This document shows positions 34,830-44,051 of a DNA stretch of 64,000 nucleotides, piece by piece. Each line of letters opens with the position of its first letter. Position 1 is the first letter of the stretch. Below the pieces are notes generated by a model. It had not been told where the DNA came from. It searched no databases and worked only from the letters and a program-made list of their open reading frames with translations. This stretch comes from Desulfobacteraceae bacterium Eth-SRB2. GTDB lineage: Bacteria > Desulfobacterota > Desulfobacteria > Desulfobacterales > UBA11574. A program made the position numbers and the translations under genes. The DNA lies in assembly GCA_004193595.1 (NCBI GenBank), contig RPGQ01000007.1, positions 1 to 64,000 on the forward strand, given 5' to 3'.

Positions 34830-36194
34830 TCAATAAAAAGCGCCCAATACTTTTTTGTCGCTTTTTACTTTTTCAATTCTGACCTGAACCAGGGTATTTT
34901 TAAGATTATCATCACCGTTTACATGAACCGGCATATAATTTGATGTGATTCCCTTAAGCAAACCCGTAAATTTGTCCCTTTTGTCTTCAATAAGGATTTC
35001 AACCGGTTTCCCTGTAAACTTTTTGTAAAAATCCTTTCTTTTTACCTGGCCCAGACTGCGCATTTTCTTACAGCGGGCTTTGATTGTTTTTGAATCCACC
35101 GGTTGTGGATATTTGCTGGCCGGTGTACCCTTTCGAGCTGAAAAAGGGAAAACATGCAGATAGGTAACGGGCAATTCAGCGATTAATGAATAAGTGTTTT
35201 CAAAAGCCTTTTCGGTTTCACCGGGAAAACCGATTAACGTATCCACCCCTATGGCAGCATCAGGAAGCAATTCATTAATTTTTATAATCTGATTTTTGAA
35301 AAGCGAACGGGTATACGGACGGTGCATCTTTTTTAAGATAAGATCATCCCCGCTTTGCAGAGGAAGATGAAAGTGATGACAAAAAATGTCTGCTTTTGCC
35401 ACAAGCTGTATGATATCATCCGTAAGCTCATGGGGTTCTATAGAACTGAGTCGCACACGGCCCATAGGATGGGTATCACCAATCCGGTGTAACAGCTCTG
35501 TTAAACCGGTTTTTGGAGAAAAATCCAATCCATAGGCGCCCAGATGCACACCGGTGAGGACAACTTCGTGGTATCCGGCCTGCTTGAGCTGCTTTATATT
35601 TTCTAATACGTTTTCAATCGGCATGCTGCGGCTGCGCCCCCGCGCATAGGGAACAATGCAGTATGTACAGAAACTGTCACAGCCGTCCTGAATCTTTAAA
35701 AACGGTCGGGTTCTGTTCCCCGAGACCGGCGCAGGGGTCTGTTCGAAATTGTGTTCAGATAATATGTTTTGCCGAATCAGGCGTGGGTAGGGAGCTTCTT
35801 CTTCTGATAAGATGATATCGGGTATTTTAGATTTATCCCCGTGACCGATGATGTGGTGAATGCCGTTTATTTTATCGATTTCATCAGGCTCGGTCTGGGC
35901 ATAACAACCGGTTACAATAATACATGCCCCGGGGTTGGATCGTATGGCCTTTCGCACCGCCTGCCGTGACTGCATGGATGCTTTCTGCGTGACCGTACAG
36001 GTGTTGATAATGCACAGGTCTGCTTTTTCTTTCGGGTGTACCGGATGCCATCCTGAGTTTTTCAGTTGATGGGCCATGGCATCCGACTCGGATTGATTTA
36101 CTTTACACCCCAATGTGGTGATCGTAAACTTGGGGAAATGATTCTGTATACTCGATACCGGATGCGAGCTTACCCTTTTTTTTCGTTTTTTCAT
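34830..36194 (-). CDS. mtaB: tRNA t6A37 methylthiotransferase
   Basis: This is a radical SAM enzyme that converts N6-threonylcarbamoyladenosine-37 to its 2-methylthio form in tRNAs. Order of domains: N-terminal UPF0004 domain with cluster cysteines (LGCKVNQSESD, INTCTVTQKA, VTGCYAQTEP), radical SAM core with CDSFCTYC near residue 170 and a C-terminal TRAM-like domain (VEILIEDKRDKFTGLLKGIT). The length of 454 aa is typical of MtaB rather than MiaB. No strong ribosome-binding site precedes ATG at 36194, so the exact start is less sure. The N-terminal 20 residues are basic and may be extra. Confidence 0.92.
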   Translation of the reverse strand: MKKRKKRVSSHPVSSIQNHFPKFTITTLGCKVNQSESDAMAHQLKNSGWHPVHPKEKADLCIINTCTVTQKASMQSRQAVRKAIRSNPGACIIVTGCYAQTEPDEIDKINGIHHIIGHGDKSKIPDIILSEEEAPYPRLIRQNILSEHNFEQTPAPVSGNRTRPFLKIQDGCDSFCTYCIVPYARGRSRSMPIENVLENIKQLKQAGYHEVVLTGVHLGAYGLDFSPKTGLTELLHRIGDTHPMGRVRLSSIEPHELTDDIIQLVAKADIFCHHFHLPLQSGDDLILKKMHRPYTRSLFKNQIIKINELLPDAAIGVDTLIGFPGETEKAFENTYSLIAELPVTYLHVFPFSARKGTPASKYPQPVDSKTIKARCKKMRSLGQVKRKDFYKKFTGKPVEILIEDKRDKFTGLLKGITSNYMPVHVNGDDNLKNTLVQVRIEKVKSDKKVLGAFY

Positions 36195-36696
36195 GAAATT
36201 TTATGCAATACTCAGATAATAACTGATTTTATATACACGGGTCATATGTCTTTTATCAATAAAAAAAGCTGACAAATACTATTGAATAGAGCATTTTTTA
36301 AAATGCAATACAAGGGAGTGATGGGGAAACTTCCTTATTCTTATAAAAGGTTCGAAATCCTTATCCCGAAATCCACGCTCTTCATCTTTCAGGCTTTGAA
36401 TAGTGATAAAAGTATGTTAAAAGAACTTAGGGGCTTCGCCCCAATTGGAATAGTGGAAGTTGTAGAATTTCCGAGACGTTTGAATTATTAAGTTTTGTAC
36501 TGAGATTAAAAGTAAAATTATGAAAAAATCCTAAGGCCGTTAACCCTGAATCTCTGAACCGTGAACGCTTACGATATGTTGAACCTCCGTAAAGACGTCC
36601 TTAAAAAAGGAGTAAAACCGCTTTAGGAAAAAGAAAAGGTCCAAGGGGAACACATAAAAGCGTTAATGAATAAATAAAGATCAGGGAGAATTTCGC
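36195..36696. other. Intergenic region with repeat fragments
   Basis: No gene is seen. It holds AACTTAGGGGCTTCGCCCCA next to a GGAATAGTGGAA word and the scattered motif TGTAGAATTTCCGAGACGTT (36455-36480), then a GTTCA-type word array (36542-36570). Confidence 0.5.
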
Positions 36697-37965
36697 ATGG
36701 AAAAAAATATCGGTTTTATCTCCACGCGATTTGCCGGAACCGACGGCGTTACTCTGGAGACCAGTAAATGGGCCCAGGTGCTCAAGCAAATGGGTCACCA
36801 ATGCTTCTGGTTTGCCGGCCGGCTGGACAAGACTCCGAGCCGAAGTATGCTGGTGCCCGAGGCTTTCTTTCAAAACGAAAAGAATCAATGGATCAACGAG
36901 CAAATCCTGGGCAAAAAAGCACGTTCATCGGGAGTCACCGATACGATCCAAAGCATGAAAACGTTTCTGAAAGCCCGGATAAAAGAATTTATTGCAAAGT
37001 TTTCCATTGATTTGCTTATACCCGAAAATGCGTTGACCATTCCCATGCACGTTCCTTTGGGCATTGCCATCACTGAAATTATCGCTGAAACCCAGATTCC
37101 CACCATCGCCCACCACCACGATTTCTACTGGGAGCGGACGAGATTTTTCGTCAATACCGTGGGAGATTACCTTCGCATGGCATTTCCGCCGAATCTGCCC
37201 AACATGGAACATGTGGTTATCAATTCCGCGGCCCAGGAAGAGCTGGCCCTTCGCACGGGAATTGCATCGATCATTATTCCCAATATTCTTGATTTCGACA
37301 ACCCGCCCGCCGTGGACAGTGAACGAACCTTAAGACTCCGGCAGTCCATCGGTCTTAATCCGGAGGATATTATGATCCTGCAGCCCACCCGGATCGTCCA
37401 GCGCAAGGGAATCGAGCATGCCATTGACCTGGTCAAAGATCTTAACGACCCGCGCTACAAGTTGGTTATCTCGCATGAGGCGGGTGACGAGGGATTTGAA
37501 TATGCCGAGTGGCTCAGGGAAGAGGCCGGGGAGCATGGTGTGGATCTTCGTCTGTTTAGTATTTTTATGGGGGACCCATGGAGTGACAATGAAAAGATAA
37601 AATCGGAATATACGTTGTTTGATGTGTACCCATGCGCGGACTTCATCACTTATCCCAGCCTGTATGAAGGGTTTGGCAATGCCTTTCTGGAGGCCATCTA
37701 CTTCAAAAAACCAATGCTTATTAATCGGTATGCTATTTTTGTGCGCGACATTGAACCCAAGGGATTTGATCTGATCGGCATGGATGGCTTTTTGACTAGA
37801 AAAACCGTCGAAAAAGTAAGAGAGATTCTCACTTCGAACCAGCGAAAGGATCAAATGGTCGACCATAATTACCAGATGGCCAAGCGGTATTATTCTTATT
37901 CAATACTTCAAAGATGGCTAAATACATTGATGACCAATTTTTTCGGCATGGAAGCCCAATCTTAA
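36697..37965 (+). CDS. GT4-family glycosyltransferase
   Basis: This is a 422-residue GT-B glycosyltransferase. The N-terminal domain starts with the acceptor-side strand IGFISTRFAGTDGVTLETSK (glycine-rich loop) and has the IAHHHDFYWER stretch. The C-terminal domain has ILQPTRIVQRKGIEHAIDLV (donor-binding R/K region) and YPSLYEGFGNAFLEAIYFKK, the E-x(7)-E motif of family GT4. Donor and acceptor are unknown. Downstream lies a truncated alpha-glucan phosphorylase remnant, which suggests a former glycan or glucoside gene cluster. ATG has GGGAG at good spacing. No transmembrane segment. Confidence 0.88.
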   Translation: MEKNIGFISTRFAGTDGVTLETSKWAQVLKQMGHQCFWFAGRLDKTPSRSMLVPEAFFQNEKNQWINEQILGKKARSSGVTDTIQSMKTFLKARIKEFIAKFSIDLLIPENALTIPMHVPLGIAITEIIAETQIPTIAHHHDFYWERTRFFVNTVGDYLRMAFPPNLPNMEHVVINSAAQEELALRTGIASIIIPNILDFDNPPAVDSERTLRLRQSIGLNPEDIMILQPTRIVQRKGIEHAIDLVKDLNDPRYKLVISHEAGDEGFEYAEWLREEAGEHGVDLRLFSIFMGDPWSDNEKIKSEYTLFDVYPCADFITYPSLYEGFGNAFLEAIYFKKPMLINRYAIFVRDIEPKGFDLIGMDGFLTRKTVEKVREILTSNQRKDQMVDHNYQMAKRYYSYSILQRWLNTLMTNFFGMEAQS

Positions 37966-38011
37966 GCCATATCTGTTTTTTTTATGCTCACTTAAATGCG
38001 AGTTCCGGACA

Positions 38012-38228
38012 TGTCACATTTTATTATCAGTCGGCGGGTCAATATGATGATTTCATACACCGGAACTTACTGAGAAGTTACCCTGATTTTTATAAAACAT
38101 TTGTAAATCCAGCCAAAGTACGTTACGCTCTCAATATCGATTTTTCGGAAATGAAACCAGCTGCTTCCGGTTGCGCTTCATTCCAAATGGTTGACCTTTT
38201 TGGCGGTAAATATGAAAACCGCCTGTGA
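38012..38228 (+). pseudogene. Possible remnant of an unidentified gene
   Basis: The frame reads like protein (QYDDFIHRNLLRSYPDFYKT, then VRYALNIDFSEMKPAASGCA) and ends in a stop at 38226-38228, but there is no start of its own; the open frame runs back into the glycosyltransferase. A similar DNA piece occurs at 14924-14970. It may be a decayed C terminus. I do not recognise the family. Confidence 0.35.
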
Positions 38229-38279
38229 CGATGTCAAGGCAGAATTGGGTCCTTGACAGGAATATTATGGAGGTAACCG

Positions 38280-38363
38280 TGAACTCGTCACCTGTTATCG
38301 CTTATTTTTCCATGGAAGTTGGTTTAGAACCGAATATGCCCACATATGAAGGAAAACCCTAAA
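38280..38363 (+). pseudogene. glgP: Truncated start of an alpha-glucan phosphorylase gene
   Basis: GTG with ATGGAGG upstream opens a frame reading SSPVIAYFSMEVGLEPNMPT then YEGKP and a stop. This is the conserved N terminus of the bacterial/archaeal alpha-glucan phosphorylase family (IAYFSMEIGLxxxMPTYxGG). Normally more than 500 residues follow; here the gene ends after 27 codons with no recognisable continuation before the next gene at 38450. It still has a good ribosome-binding site. Confidence 0.7.
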
Positions 38364-38449
38364 ATTTATTTGAAGGTTCAAAACACCATGTGCGATTTAT
38401 ACACAAGCTTGTCGTGCAGTTTTCAGGGAAAACATTGGTGATTACTTAA

Positions 38450-39922
38450 ATGACCGAGAAAAAAGGCATGGCGGCAAAGCTCAATTTTCAAAGAAAATTT
38501 TCAGCATTACTGGTTTATGGAAGGCCTCCCCTGGTATTTGGTGGCATGCTCTGCGGAATTGCGGTTATGTGGACCCGGAACCCGCTGCTCTACACCTTGG
38601 GGGTGTCGCTGCTTTTTATTTCTATGATTTTTGACATGATCGACGGGTGGCTTGCAACCCGGTTTCATCTCCACTCCACATTGGCTCATCTCGCCGACCG
38701 CATCATGGACAAAATTGTTTATTCAATCATTTTCCCCCTGGTGGCTGTGGGCATTATGTGGCGTGTTCTTTTTACCTCGCCCGCCGGAACCAAGGCCCAA
38801 TTGCTTCATGGCATTTTTGTATTGATTTTGTGCGTAGCCGTCCTAATTCGTGACAATTTTGCTCATTTCATGCGTTTTTTCGCTATGCGCACAGGACCGG
38901 AACCGGAATTAAGAGAATTTACACGGCTAAGAACAATTGTGGCCGCGCCGGTCGGAACCCTTTTGTACGCATATGCTTTTTATGTTCCGGGGGACCCGAC
39001 TTCTCTGATTTATATTTGTACTTCCTGGTTGGGCAATCTTCATTTGCGCGTTTTGTTTTTAATCGAAATAATATTTTTAATTATAAATTTTGGATCAATC
39101 GCTGCATACTGCCGAAAATATGGAACCTACTGCCTGGCCGAGATCTGTGATGAGGATGAACGTCTGCGGCTAAAAATTTTGTCCTTTTTCCCCAACTCAT
39201 TGACCATCATGAATGCCGTAATGGGGTTACTGGCCGTTCTTTTTGCTTACCAGAATCGCATTCGTGAAGCCTATCTTTTTCTGATCGGCGCCGCGATTTT
39301 TGACAAACTCGACGGGGCGCTGGCTCGAAAGCTGGGACTGACGGAACCCCTTCACTTACAGAATCGGGCGCATCACATCAGCTTTGGAGGTGTTCTGGAT
39401 GACATTGCAGATGGCGTTAGCTTCTGCATTGTTCCGGCCTGGATCTTTTATTTGTTACTTGCCGACGTTTCGGATCCCGTGATCCGGCAACTACCGGTGG
39501 GGCCGGTGGCCGTCCTGTATACCCTCATGGGGATTGTCCGGTTAATTTACTTTACTATTGACCGCACCCCGATTCCCGGATTTTTTAAAGGAATGCCCAC
39601 TCCTGCAGCGGCGTTGCTGGTGGCCGCACCGTTAATCATGTTCAACCAAGCCGTCGGAGATGCCTCGGAATGGGCCCGTTACTGGGGTATTCTCTGTTTT
39701 GGTTTGATGATTTTTTCAGCGATTATGATGAACCTTTATCCCATACGCTACCTGCATATCGGACGCTTTATAGACAGACATTCCTGGTTTGGTCGTCTGA
39801 ACCTGCTGCTACTGGTCATCCTCATATTTACCCCCTATTTGGGATATGCCGCTCTAATCTATATGTTCCTGTATGTGCTCTCGCCCCTGATCACCCGCCG
39901 CATCCAGCCGAAAACAAGTTAG
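38450..39922 (+). CDS. Tandem CDP-alcohol phosphatidyltransferase-like membrane protein
   Basis: This is a 490-residue polytopic membrane protein with two CDP-alcohol phosphotransferase modules. The first (about 30-130) has DMIDGWLATRFHLHSTLAHL then ADRIMDK, in which the consensus Gly after DGxxAR is not seen, so it may be degenerate. The second (about 240-340) has FDKLDGALARKLG and, after a longer than usual gap, FGGVLDDIADGVSF, which keeps the metal and CDP ligands D-D-G-A-R-G-D-D. It probably makes a phospholipid or related lipid from a CDP-activated precursor. The stop TAG is formed at a MITE edge. Confidence 0.8.
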   Translation: MTEKKGMAAKLNFQRKFSALLVYGRPPLVFGGMLCGIAVMWTRNPLLYTLGVSLLFISMIFDMIDGWLATRFHLHSTLAHLADRIMDKIVYSIIFPLVAVGIMWRVLFTSPAGTKAQLLHGIFVLILCVAVLIRDNFAHFMRFFAMRTGPEPELREFTRLRTIVAAPVGTLLYAYAFYVPGDPTSLIYICTSWLGNLHLRVLFLIEIIFLIINFGSIAAYCRKYGTYCLAEICDEDERLRLKILSFFPNSLTIMNAVMGLLAVLFAYQNRIREAYLFLIGAAIFDKLDGALARKLGLTEPLHLQNRAHHISFGGVLDDIADGVSFCIVPAWIFYLLLADVSDPVIRQLPVGPVAVLYTLMGIVRLIYFTIDRTPIPGFFKGMPTPAAALLVAAPLIMFNQAVGDASEWARYWGILCFGLMIFSAIMMNLYPIRYLHIGRFIDRHSWFGRLNLLLLVILIFTPYLGYAALIYMFLYVLSPLITRRIQPKTS

Positions 39923-40030
39923 GGTTCGCGCAAAAACAACTTCGCAGAATTGGCGCTCAGATTTGGTCCAAATTTGGCTGATCCGAGAGAGCAAAACCAC
40001 AGGAATAGCGAGCTATTTCGAGGATTAACC
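39922..40030. mobile_element. TA-target MITE family, one-ended copy 2
   Basis: It begins with GGGTTCGCGCAAAAACAACT right after TA inside the TAG stop codon of the preceding gene and matches 18966 to about 18857 in reverse (ATTGGCGCTCAGATTTGG, GAGAGCAAAACCACAGGAA). The other end is missing beyond about 40030. Confidence 0.75.
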
Positions 40031-40052
40031 CGCCAAAGTTCGGTGGCGGCTT

Positions 40053-40105
40053 AAAATTTGAGTCTGTCGAAGCAAAGCGTAGATCCCGCTCAGCGGGGAC
40101 GCCGG
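40053..40105. repeat. Inverted repeat left of the flagellar-rod-like gene
   Basis: AAAATTTGAGTCTGTC...ATCCCGCTCAGCGGGGACGC recurs inverted at 40657..40700, so the two arms flank the gene at 40153. The CCCGCTCAGCGGG core is itself palindromic. Confidence 0.65.
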
Positions 40106-40152
40106 AGTTATTAAGAACAATTCGTCGTTAAATTTGCGGTTGTTTGATCAGA

Positions 40153-40506
40153 TTAACCGATGATGTCCAGGATAGAATTTAGCATTTCGTCATGGGCCCT
40201 GATGGTTGCCAGATTCACCTCATACCCCCTTTGTGCGACTATAGATTGCGGAATTTCTTCTGCCAGATCCACATTAGACATCTCTTTTTCCTCAATTTTA
40301 CCATCCTTTACTTCAACAACAGTGGGGCCGGGATCTTCTGGATGAGTGATTTCTACTTTGACACTATTTTCAGGGCCTTCAACTAATGTTGCTCTGCTTT
40401 TTTTAAACCCCTCTGTTTCCACATTTGCCACGTTATTTGCGATGACATCCATTTTTTTATCAAAGGCGTTTAATGCTGATAACGTGCTTTTTGGTGAAGA
40501 AATCAT
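40153..40506 (-). CDS. Orphan flagellar basal-body rod-like protein (FlgC-type)
   Basis: This 117-residue protein has both conserved ends of flagellar rod/hook proteins: N-terminal ALNAFDKKMDVIANNVANVE then TEGFKKSR, and C-terminal SNVDLAEEIPQSIVAQRGYE then VNLATIRAHDEMLNSIL. The central part is short, so the protein is smaller than FlgC (about 140 aa). No other flagellar gene is adjacent. It may be an auxiliary rod subunit or a relic. It is flanked by inverted repeats at 40053 and 40657. ATG at 40506 has GGAGG upstream (AAACGGAGGTAAAATTC). Confidence 0.8.
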   Translation of the reverse strand: MISSPKSTLSALNAFDKKMDVIANNVANVETEGFKKSRATLVEGPENSVKVEITHPEDPGPTVVEVKDGKIEEKEMSNVDLAEEIPQSIVAQRGYEVNLATIRAHDEMLNSILDIIG

Positions 40507-41015
40507 GAATTTTACCTCCGTTTTAAACCGGAAAAACCGGCTTTTTGCTCATAGAGCCTTGAACTCCAAGAAAATGAAAAAAATTTAAAAGTGCCAAAGA
40601 TATAGAACAATAACAAGACAAAGAGACCTTTCCAAAACGCCCCCTTTTGCCCAATTCCGGCGTCCCCGCTGAGCGGGATTTGTCAACAGGCTCAAATTTT
40701 AATCCTCAAAATACTCAATGTATTCCTGTGGTTAAAATTTTCTCCTTCCTTGGCCTTGAACAAAATTGAGCATTTTTCAAAGGTCTCACAAACATAGGGT
40801 TTCTTTAATGCAGAGTTGTTTTTGAAACAACAAAGAAATGGTGAAAATCAGCCAGGCAACCCTGCTGCCGTATCCTCTGAATCTCTGGATTTAGGCCAGT
40901 GGCTTTGCGTCCCACTCTTTCGAGTGGTTTGCCTTTATCTAAACTTTAAAGATCTATCGGTCATTTGTAGTGAAAACTTGAATAAAAAATAACATACCTG
41001 GAAAAGGTTTGACTT
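40507..41015. other. Intergenic region with inverted repeat arm
   Basis: It holds the right arm (40657..40700) of the repeat flanking the rod-like gene and, after it, a degenerate piece with the TATTCCTGTGG word also seen in the TA-target MITE. No gene is seen up to the YkgJ-like stop. Confidence 0.5.
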
Positions 41016-41678
41016 TTAACTCATTGGAATCAATTGATACTTATCGTCTTGCTTTTTGATTTTAAAGCCGTAGATTCTGATGGTCTCCGTAATGGACCTA
41101 CCGAAAATAAAATCGATCATTTCAGGATCAAGGCCTCCCTTTTGCACAACCAGTTCCCTGATTTGGGCGTCATATTCAATTATGTCGAGAATGCCTTTAA
41201 GCGCCTCATTCTTTTTATTTTTTTTAAGAATATCAATAAAAAGATCGAGCTTTTCATATGAGCATCGCTTCTGGTGATTTTCAACCAAGTCCCACAGTCC
41301 TTCAATGTTTGAAAGAAGATCTTTTCGCGTCAACCTGTTTTTAGAATAAATCTTTTTAATTTCCCGTGTATCCCAGCATTTAAGAGCCCGGCATTCAAGA
41401 GGTCTGTTGTCATAAATCGTGCATTCATTTTCTTTTTCATTAAAAAAAATACAGGTCCACGAATCTTTTTGACCTTTTAATTTTATGATATCCGAAACTG
41501 CCGGCAAAATGCACTCTTTAATATTATCATAAAATAGTTCACCCTCTCTGATGGTATAAAGATATTTTGATAAAATTATACCTTTTTCAATCAGCATCTT
41601 ATCTTCAAGGTGAAAACACGGGCCGCCTTTTTTGCAGCAGGTGCCGCAGCCAATACATTGTGTAATTATTTTACTCAT
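41016..41678 (-). CDS. YkgJ-family cysteine cluster protein
   Basis: This 220-residue cytoplasmic protein has the YkgJ-type zinc/iron-binding cysteines: [19 protein letters not shown] at the N terminus, then [20 protein letters not shown] and [10 protein letters not shown]. The remainder is helical. The family is often placed near enzymes as a possible Fe-S or metal chaperone. Its start overlaps the end of the fumarase gene by 4 bp (ATGA), so it is translationally coupled to that [4Fe-4S] enzyme; a role in fumarase cluster handling is a reasonable guess, not proven. Confidence 0.82.
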   Translation of the reverse strand: MSKIITQCIGCGTCCKKGGPCFHLEDKMLIEKGIILSKYLYTIREGELFYDNIKECILPAVSDIIKLKGQKDSWTCIFFNEKENECTIYDNRPLECRALKCWDTREIKKIYSKNRLTRKDLLSNIEGLWDLVENHQKRCSYEKLDLFIDILKKNKKNEALKGILDIIEYDAQIRELVVQKGGLDPEMIDFIFGRSITETIRIYGFKIKKQDDKYQLIPMS

Positions 41679-43282
41679 AAAAGATTCTCAAAAAAGTCGT
41701 TCCCCTTGTCGTCTACAATAATAAATGCCGGGAAATCTTTGACGGTTATCAAAAAGATGGCTTCCATTCCGAGTTCGGGATACTCTAAAGTTTCAATATT
41801 TGTAATACACTCTTTACCCAGCCGGGCTGCCGGGCCGCCGATGGAACCCAAATAAAATCCCCCGAATTTTTTACATGCCCGAGTCACTTCTTTTGAACGA
41901 TTTCCTTTTGCCAGCATGACCATGGAAGCGCCATGCTCTTGGAAAATGGGCACATACGGGTCCATTCGTCCGGCGGTTGTCGGGCCGAAAGATCCTGAAG
42001 CATATCCTTCAGGGGTTTTGGCCGGACCGGCATAATATATGATGTGGTCCTTGAAATAGCGCGGCAGCCCCTGGCCGCTGTCAAAGCGCTCTTTAAGTTT
42101 GGCGTGAGCGATGTCTCTTCCCACCACGATTTTTCCGTTCAACAGAAGCCGGGTCGCAACCGGATATTTACTCAGTTCGGCACGGATTTCATCCATGGAA
42201 CGATTCAAATCCATAGTGACGGCCGCCGTATCCTGCTCGCCGGACTCGGGAAGGTACCTGGCCGGATGGGTCTCAAGGCGTTCCAGAAAAATTCCTTGCC
42301 GTGTAATTTTAGCCTTTATATTACGGTCTGCGCTGCAACTCACACCCAAGCCCATGGGGCAGGACGCGCCGTGTCTTGGAAGACGGATAATCCGGGTGTC
42401 CAGACAAAAATATTTTCCGCCGAACTGGGCGCCGATGCCCATCTTTTGTGATATCTTGAGCAGTTCGGCCTCAAGTTTTATATCCCTGAATGCATGACCC
42501 GACGGGTTTCCGGTTGTGGGAAGCGTGTCCAGGTATCCTGCTGAGGCTAATTTGACTGTTTTCAGGTTGAGTTCAGCAGAAGTTCCGCCAATAACAAATG
42601 CAAGATGATACGGGGGGCAGGCGGCGGTTCCGAGGGTCTTCATCTTGTCTTTCATAAAAGATACCAGTTTTTCAGGCGTTAACGTGGCTTTGGTTTCCTG
42701 GTAAAGATAAGTTTTATTTGCAGATCCGCCGCCTTTTGCGATGAAGAGAAACTCATAGCAATCTCCTTGTGTGGCATAAAGCTCGATCTGAGCAGGAAGA
42801 TTGCAGCCGGTATTGACTTCATCGAACATGCTCAGAGGGGCGTTCTGGGAGTACCGAAGGTTGTTTTTTGTATAAGCATTGAAAATACCTTTTGAAAGGG
42901 CGTCTTCATCACAATAGCCTGTCCAGACCTGCTGACCCTTTTTACCCATTACAATGGCAGTCCCGGTGTCCTGGCACATGGGAAATACGCCTTGTGCTGA
43001 GATAACCGCGTTTTTAAGCATTTCAAGGGCAACGTACCGGTCGTTGTCGGAACTTTCGGGATCATCAAGAATCTTTGCCAGGAGGGCCAGGTGAGAGGAC
43101 CTCAACAGGTGTGATACGTCTTTGAAAGCCTGTTCAGCCAGAAGGGTAAGCCCCCGGGGCGCAATCTTTAGGATTTCATTGCCTTCAAAAGACTGTAAAG
43201 AAACATGCTCATCCGTTATTCTACGATATTCGGTTGTGTCTTCCTTGAGAGGAAACATTACCTGATATTCAAAATCAACCAT
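41675..43282 (-). CDS. Class I fumarate hydratase, fused alpha-beta
   Basis: It interconverts fumarate and malate using a [4Fe-4S] cluster. At 535 residues it is the fused form. The N-terminal catalytic part holds the cluster cysteines in [29 protein letters not shown] and [13 protein letters not shown], and the C-terminal swivel part shows [20 protein letters not shown] and [15 protein letters not shown]. Start: AAAAGGAG before ATG. It is followed by the coupled YkgJ-family gene. Oxygen-labile class I fumarases fit an anaerobe. Confidence 0.94.
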   Translation of the reverse strand: MVDFEYQVMFPLKEDTTEYRRITDEHVSLQSFEGNEILKIAPRGLTLLAEQAFKDVSHLLRSSHLALLAKILDDPESSDNDRYVALEMLKNAVISAQGVFPMCQDTGTAIVMGKKGQQVWTGYCDEDALSKGIFNAYTKNNLRYSQNAPLSMFDEVNTGCNLPAQIELYATQGDCYEFLFIAKGGGSANKTYLYQETKATLTPEKLVSFMKDKMKTLGTAACPPYHLAFVIGGTSAELNLKTVKLASAGYLDTLPTTGNPSGHAFRDIKLEAELLKISQKMGIGAQFGGKYFCLDTRIIRLPRHGASCPMGLGVSCSADRNIKAKITRQGIFLERLETHPARYLPESGEQDTAAVTMDLNRSMDEIRAELSKYPVATRLLLNGKIVVGRDIAHAKLKERFDSGQGLPRYFKDHIIYYAGPAKTPEGYASGSFGPTTAGRMDPYVPIFQEHGASMVMLAKGNRSKEVTRACKKFGGFYLGSIGGPAARLGKECITNIETLEYPELGMEAIFLITVKDFPAFIIVDDKGNDFFENLL

Positions 43283-43805
43283 TTATCAATCTCCTTTTGT
43301 AACTGTTCAGACGGGTGATGTTTTAGATATATTTAGAGGCATGCGTTATGGGTGTCAAGGGGTTTAACTAGTGTCTAACTATATAATCTTTGCGATCTTT
43401 TTGAACTTTATAAATTTATCAGATTTTCCGGCAGAGATGGTCAAAGTATATAACCAAAATTTAGCGATTTATTTTGAAGATGTTGAGGAGAGATCATGGA
43501 TAGCATTGACTAATTCTTTAAGCGCACAGCCTTTTTGTGTCAAACCGGACAAAAACGGTTTGGCCAAGGTTTATTAACAAGTTATGAACAATAGATATCT
43601 AATTAATTTAATTAACAATAATCAAGCAATTATTGTTAACCATCCTAAAATACATACAGTTTTAAATATCGTTTATTTTCTAAGTATTATAAACAGATAT
43701 ATAAAAATATCGGGTTTTGAACAGCAAGAGGTTTTCAGGTAGATCTTACGAAATCAGCGCTTTTCTTTTATTTTCAAAAACAAAGATAAATATTGCGGTA
43801 AGTTT
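43283..43805. other. Intergenic region upstream of fumarase
   Basis: This AT-rich stretch separates the fumarase start from the MITE at 43806. A 68-codon frame at 43371 (plus strand) has no ribosome-binding site and no recognisable motif. Nothing else is seen. Confidence 0.45.
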
Positions 43806-43955
43806 GACGGTCTCCTAAAAAGTTCAAGTTCCCCCGCCAAACATAGGCGGGATAAAAAGGCGTCGCGAATTTCGTGGAATGAGGCGTACTTATGTACGCC
43901 GCAGTGAACACGAAATGAAGCGCAACGCAAAAATTGAACTTTTTACCAAGCCGTC
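43806..43955. mobile_element. MITE with 6 bp target duplication (family GACGG, copy C)
   Basis: This 150 bp element has ends GACGGTCTCCTAAAAAGTTC and GAACTTTTTACCAAGCCGTC. It is flanked by AAGTTT on both sides (43800-43805 and 43956-43961). The CCCGCCAAACATAGGCGGG interior is conserved. Confidence 0.85.
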
Positions 43956-43973
43956 AAGTTTATACAAAAAAAG

Positions 43974-44002
43974 AAAGGGCCCATCAACTGATTGGGCCCC
44001 TT
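43974..44002 (-). terminator. Terminator of the por-nuo operon
   Basis: AAGGGGCCCAATCAGTTGAT then GGGCCCTTTC and a T-run on the minus strand: a GC-rich stem followed by seven T. It starts 50 bp past the last gene. Confidence 0.88.
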
Positions 44003-44051
44003 CCTTTTTAACTATTTGTAACTTGTATGAAAAACCAGATAGATTTTCGTT

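Noticed and set aside
43371..43577. 68-codon plus-strand frame before fumarase
   Set aside because: Non-ATG start, no ribosome-binding site and AT-rich composition without a recognisable pattern.
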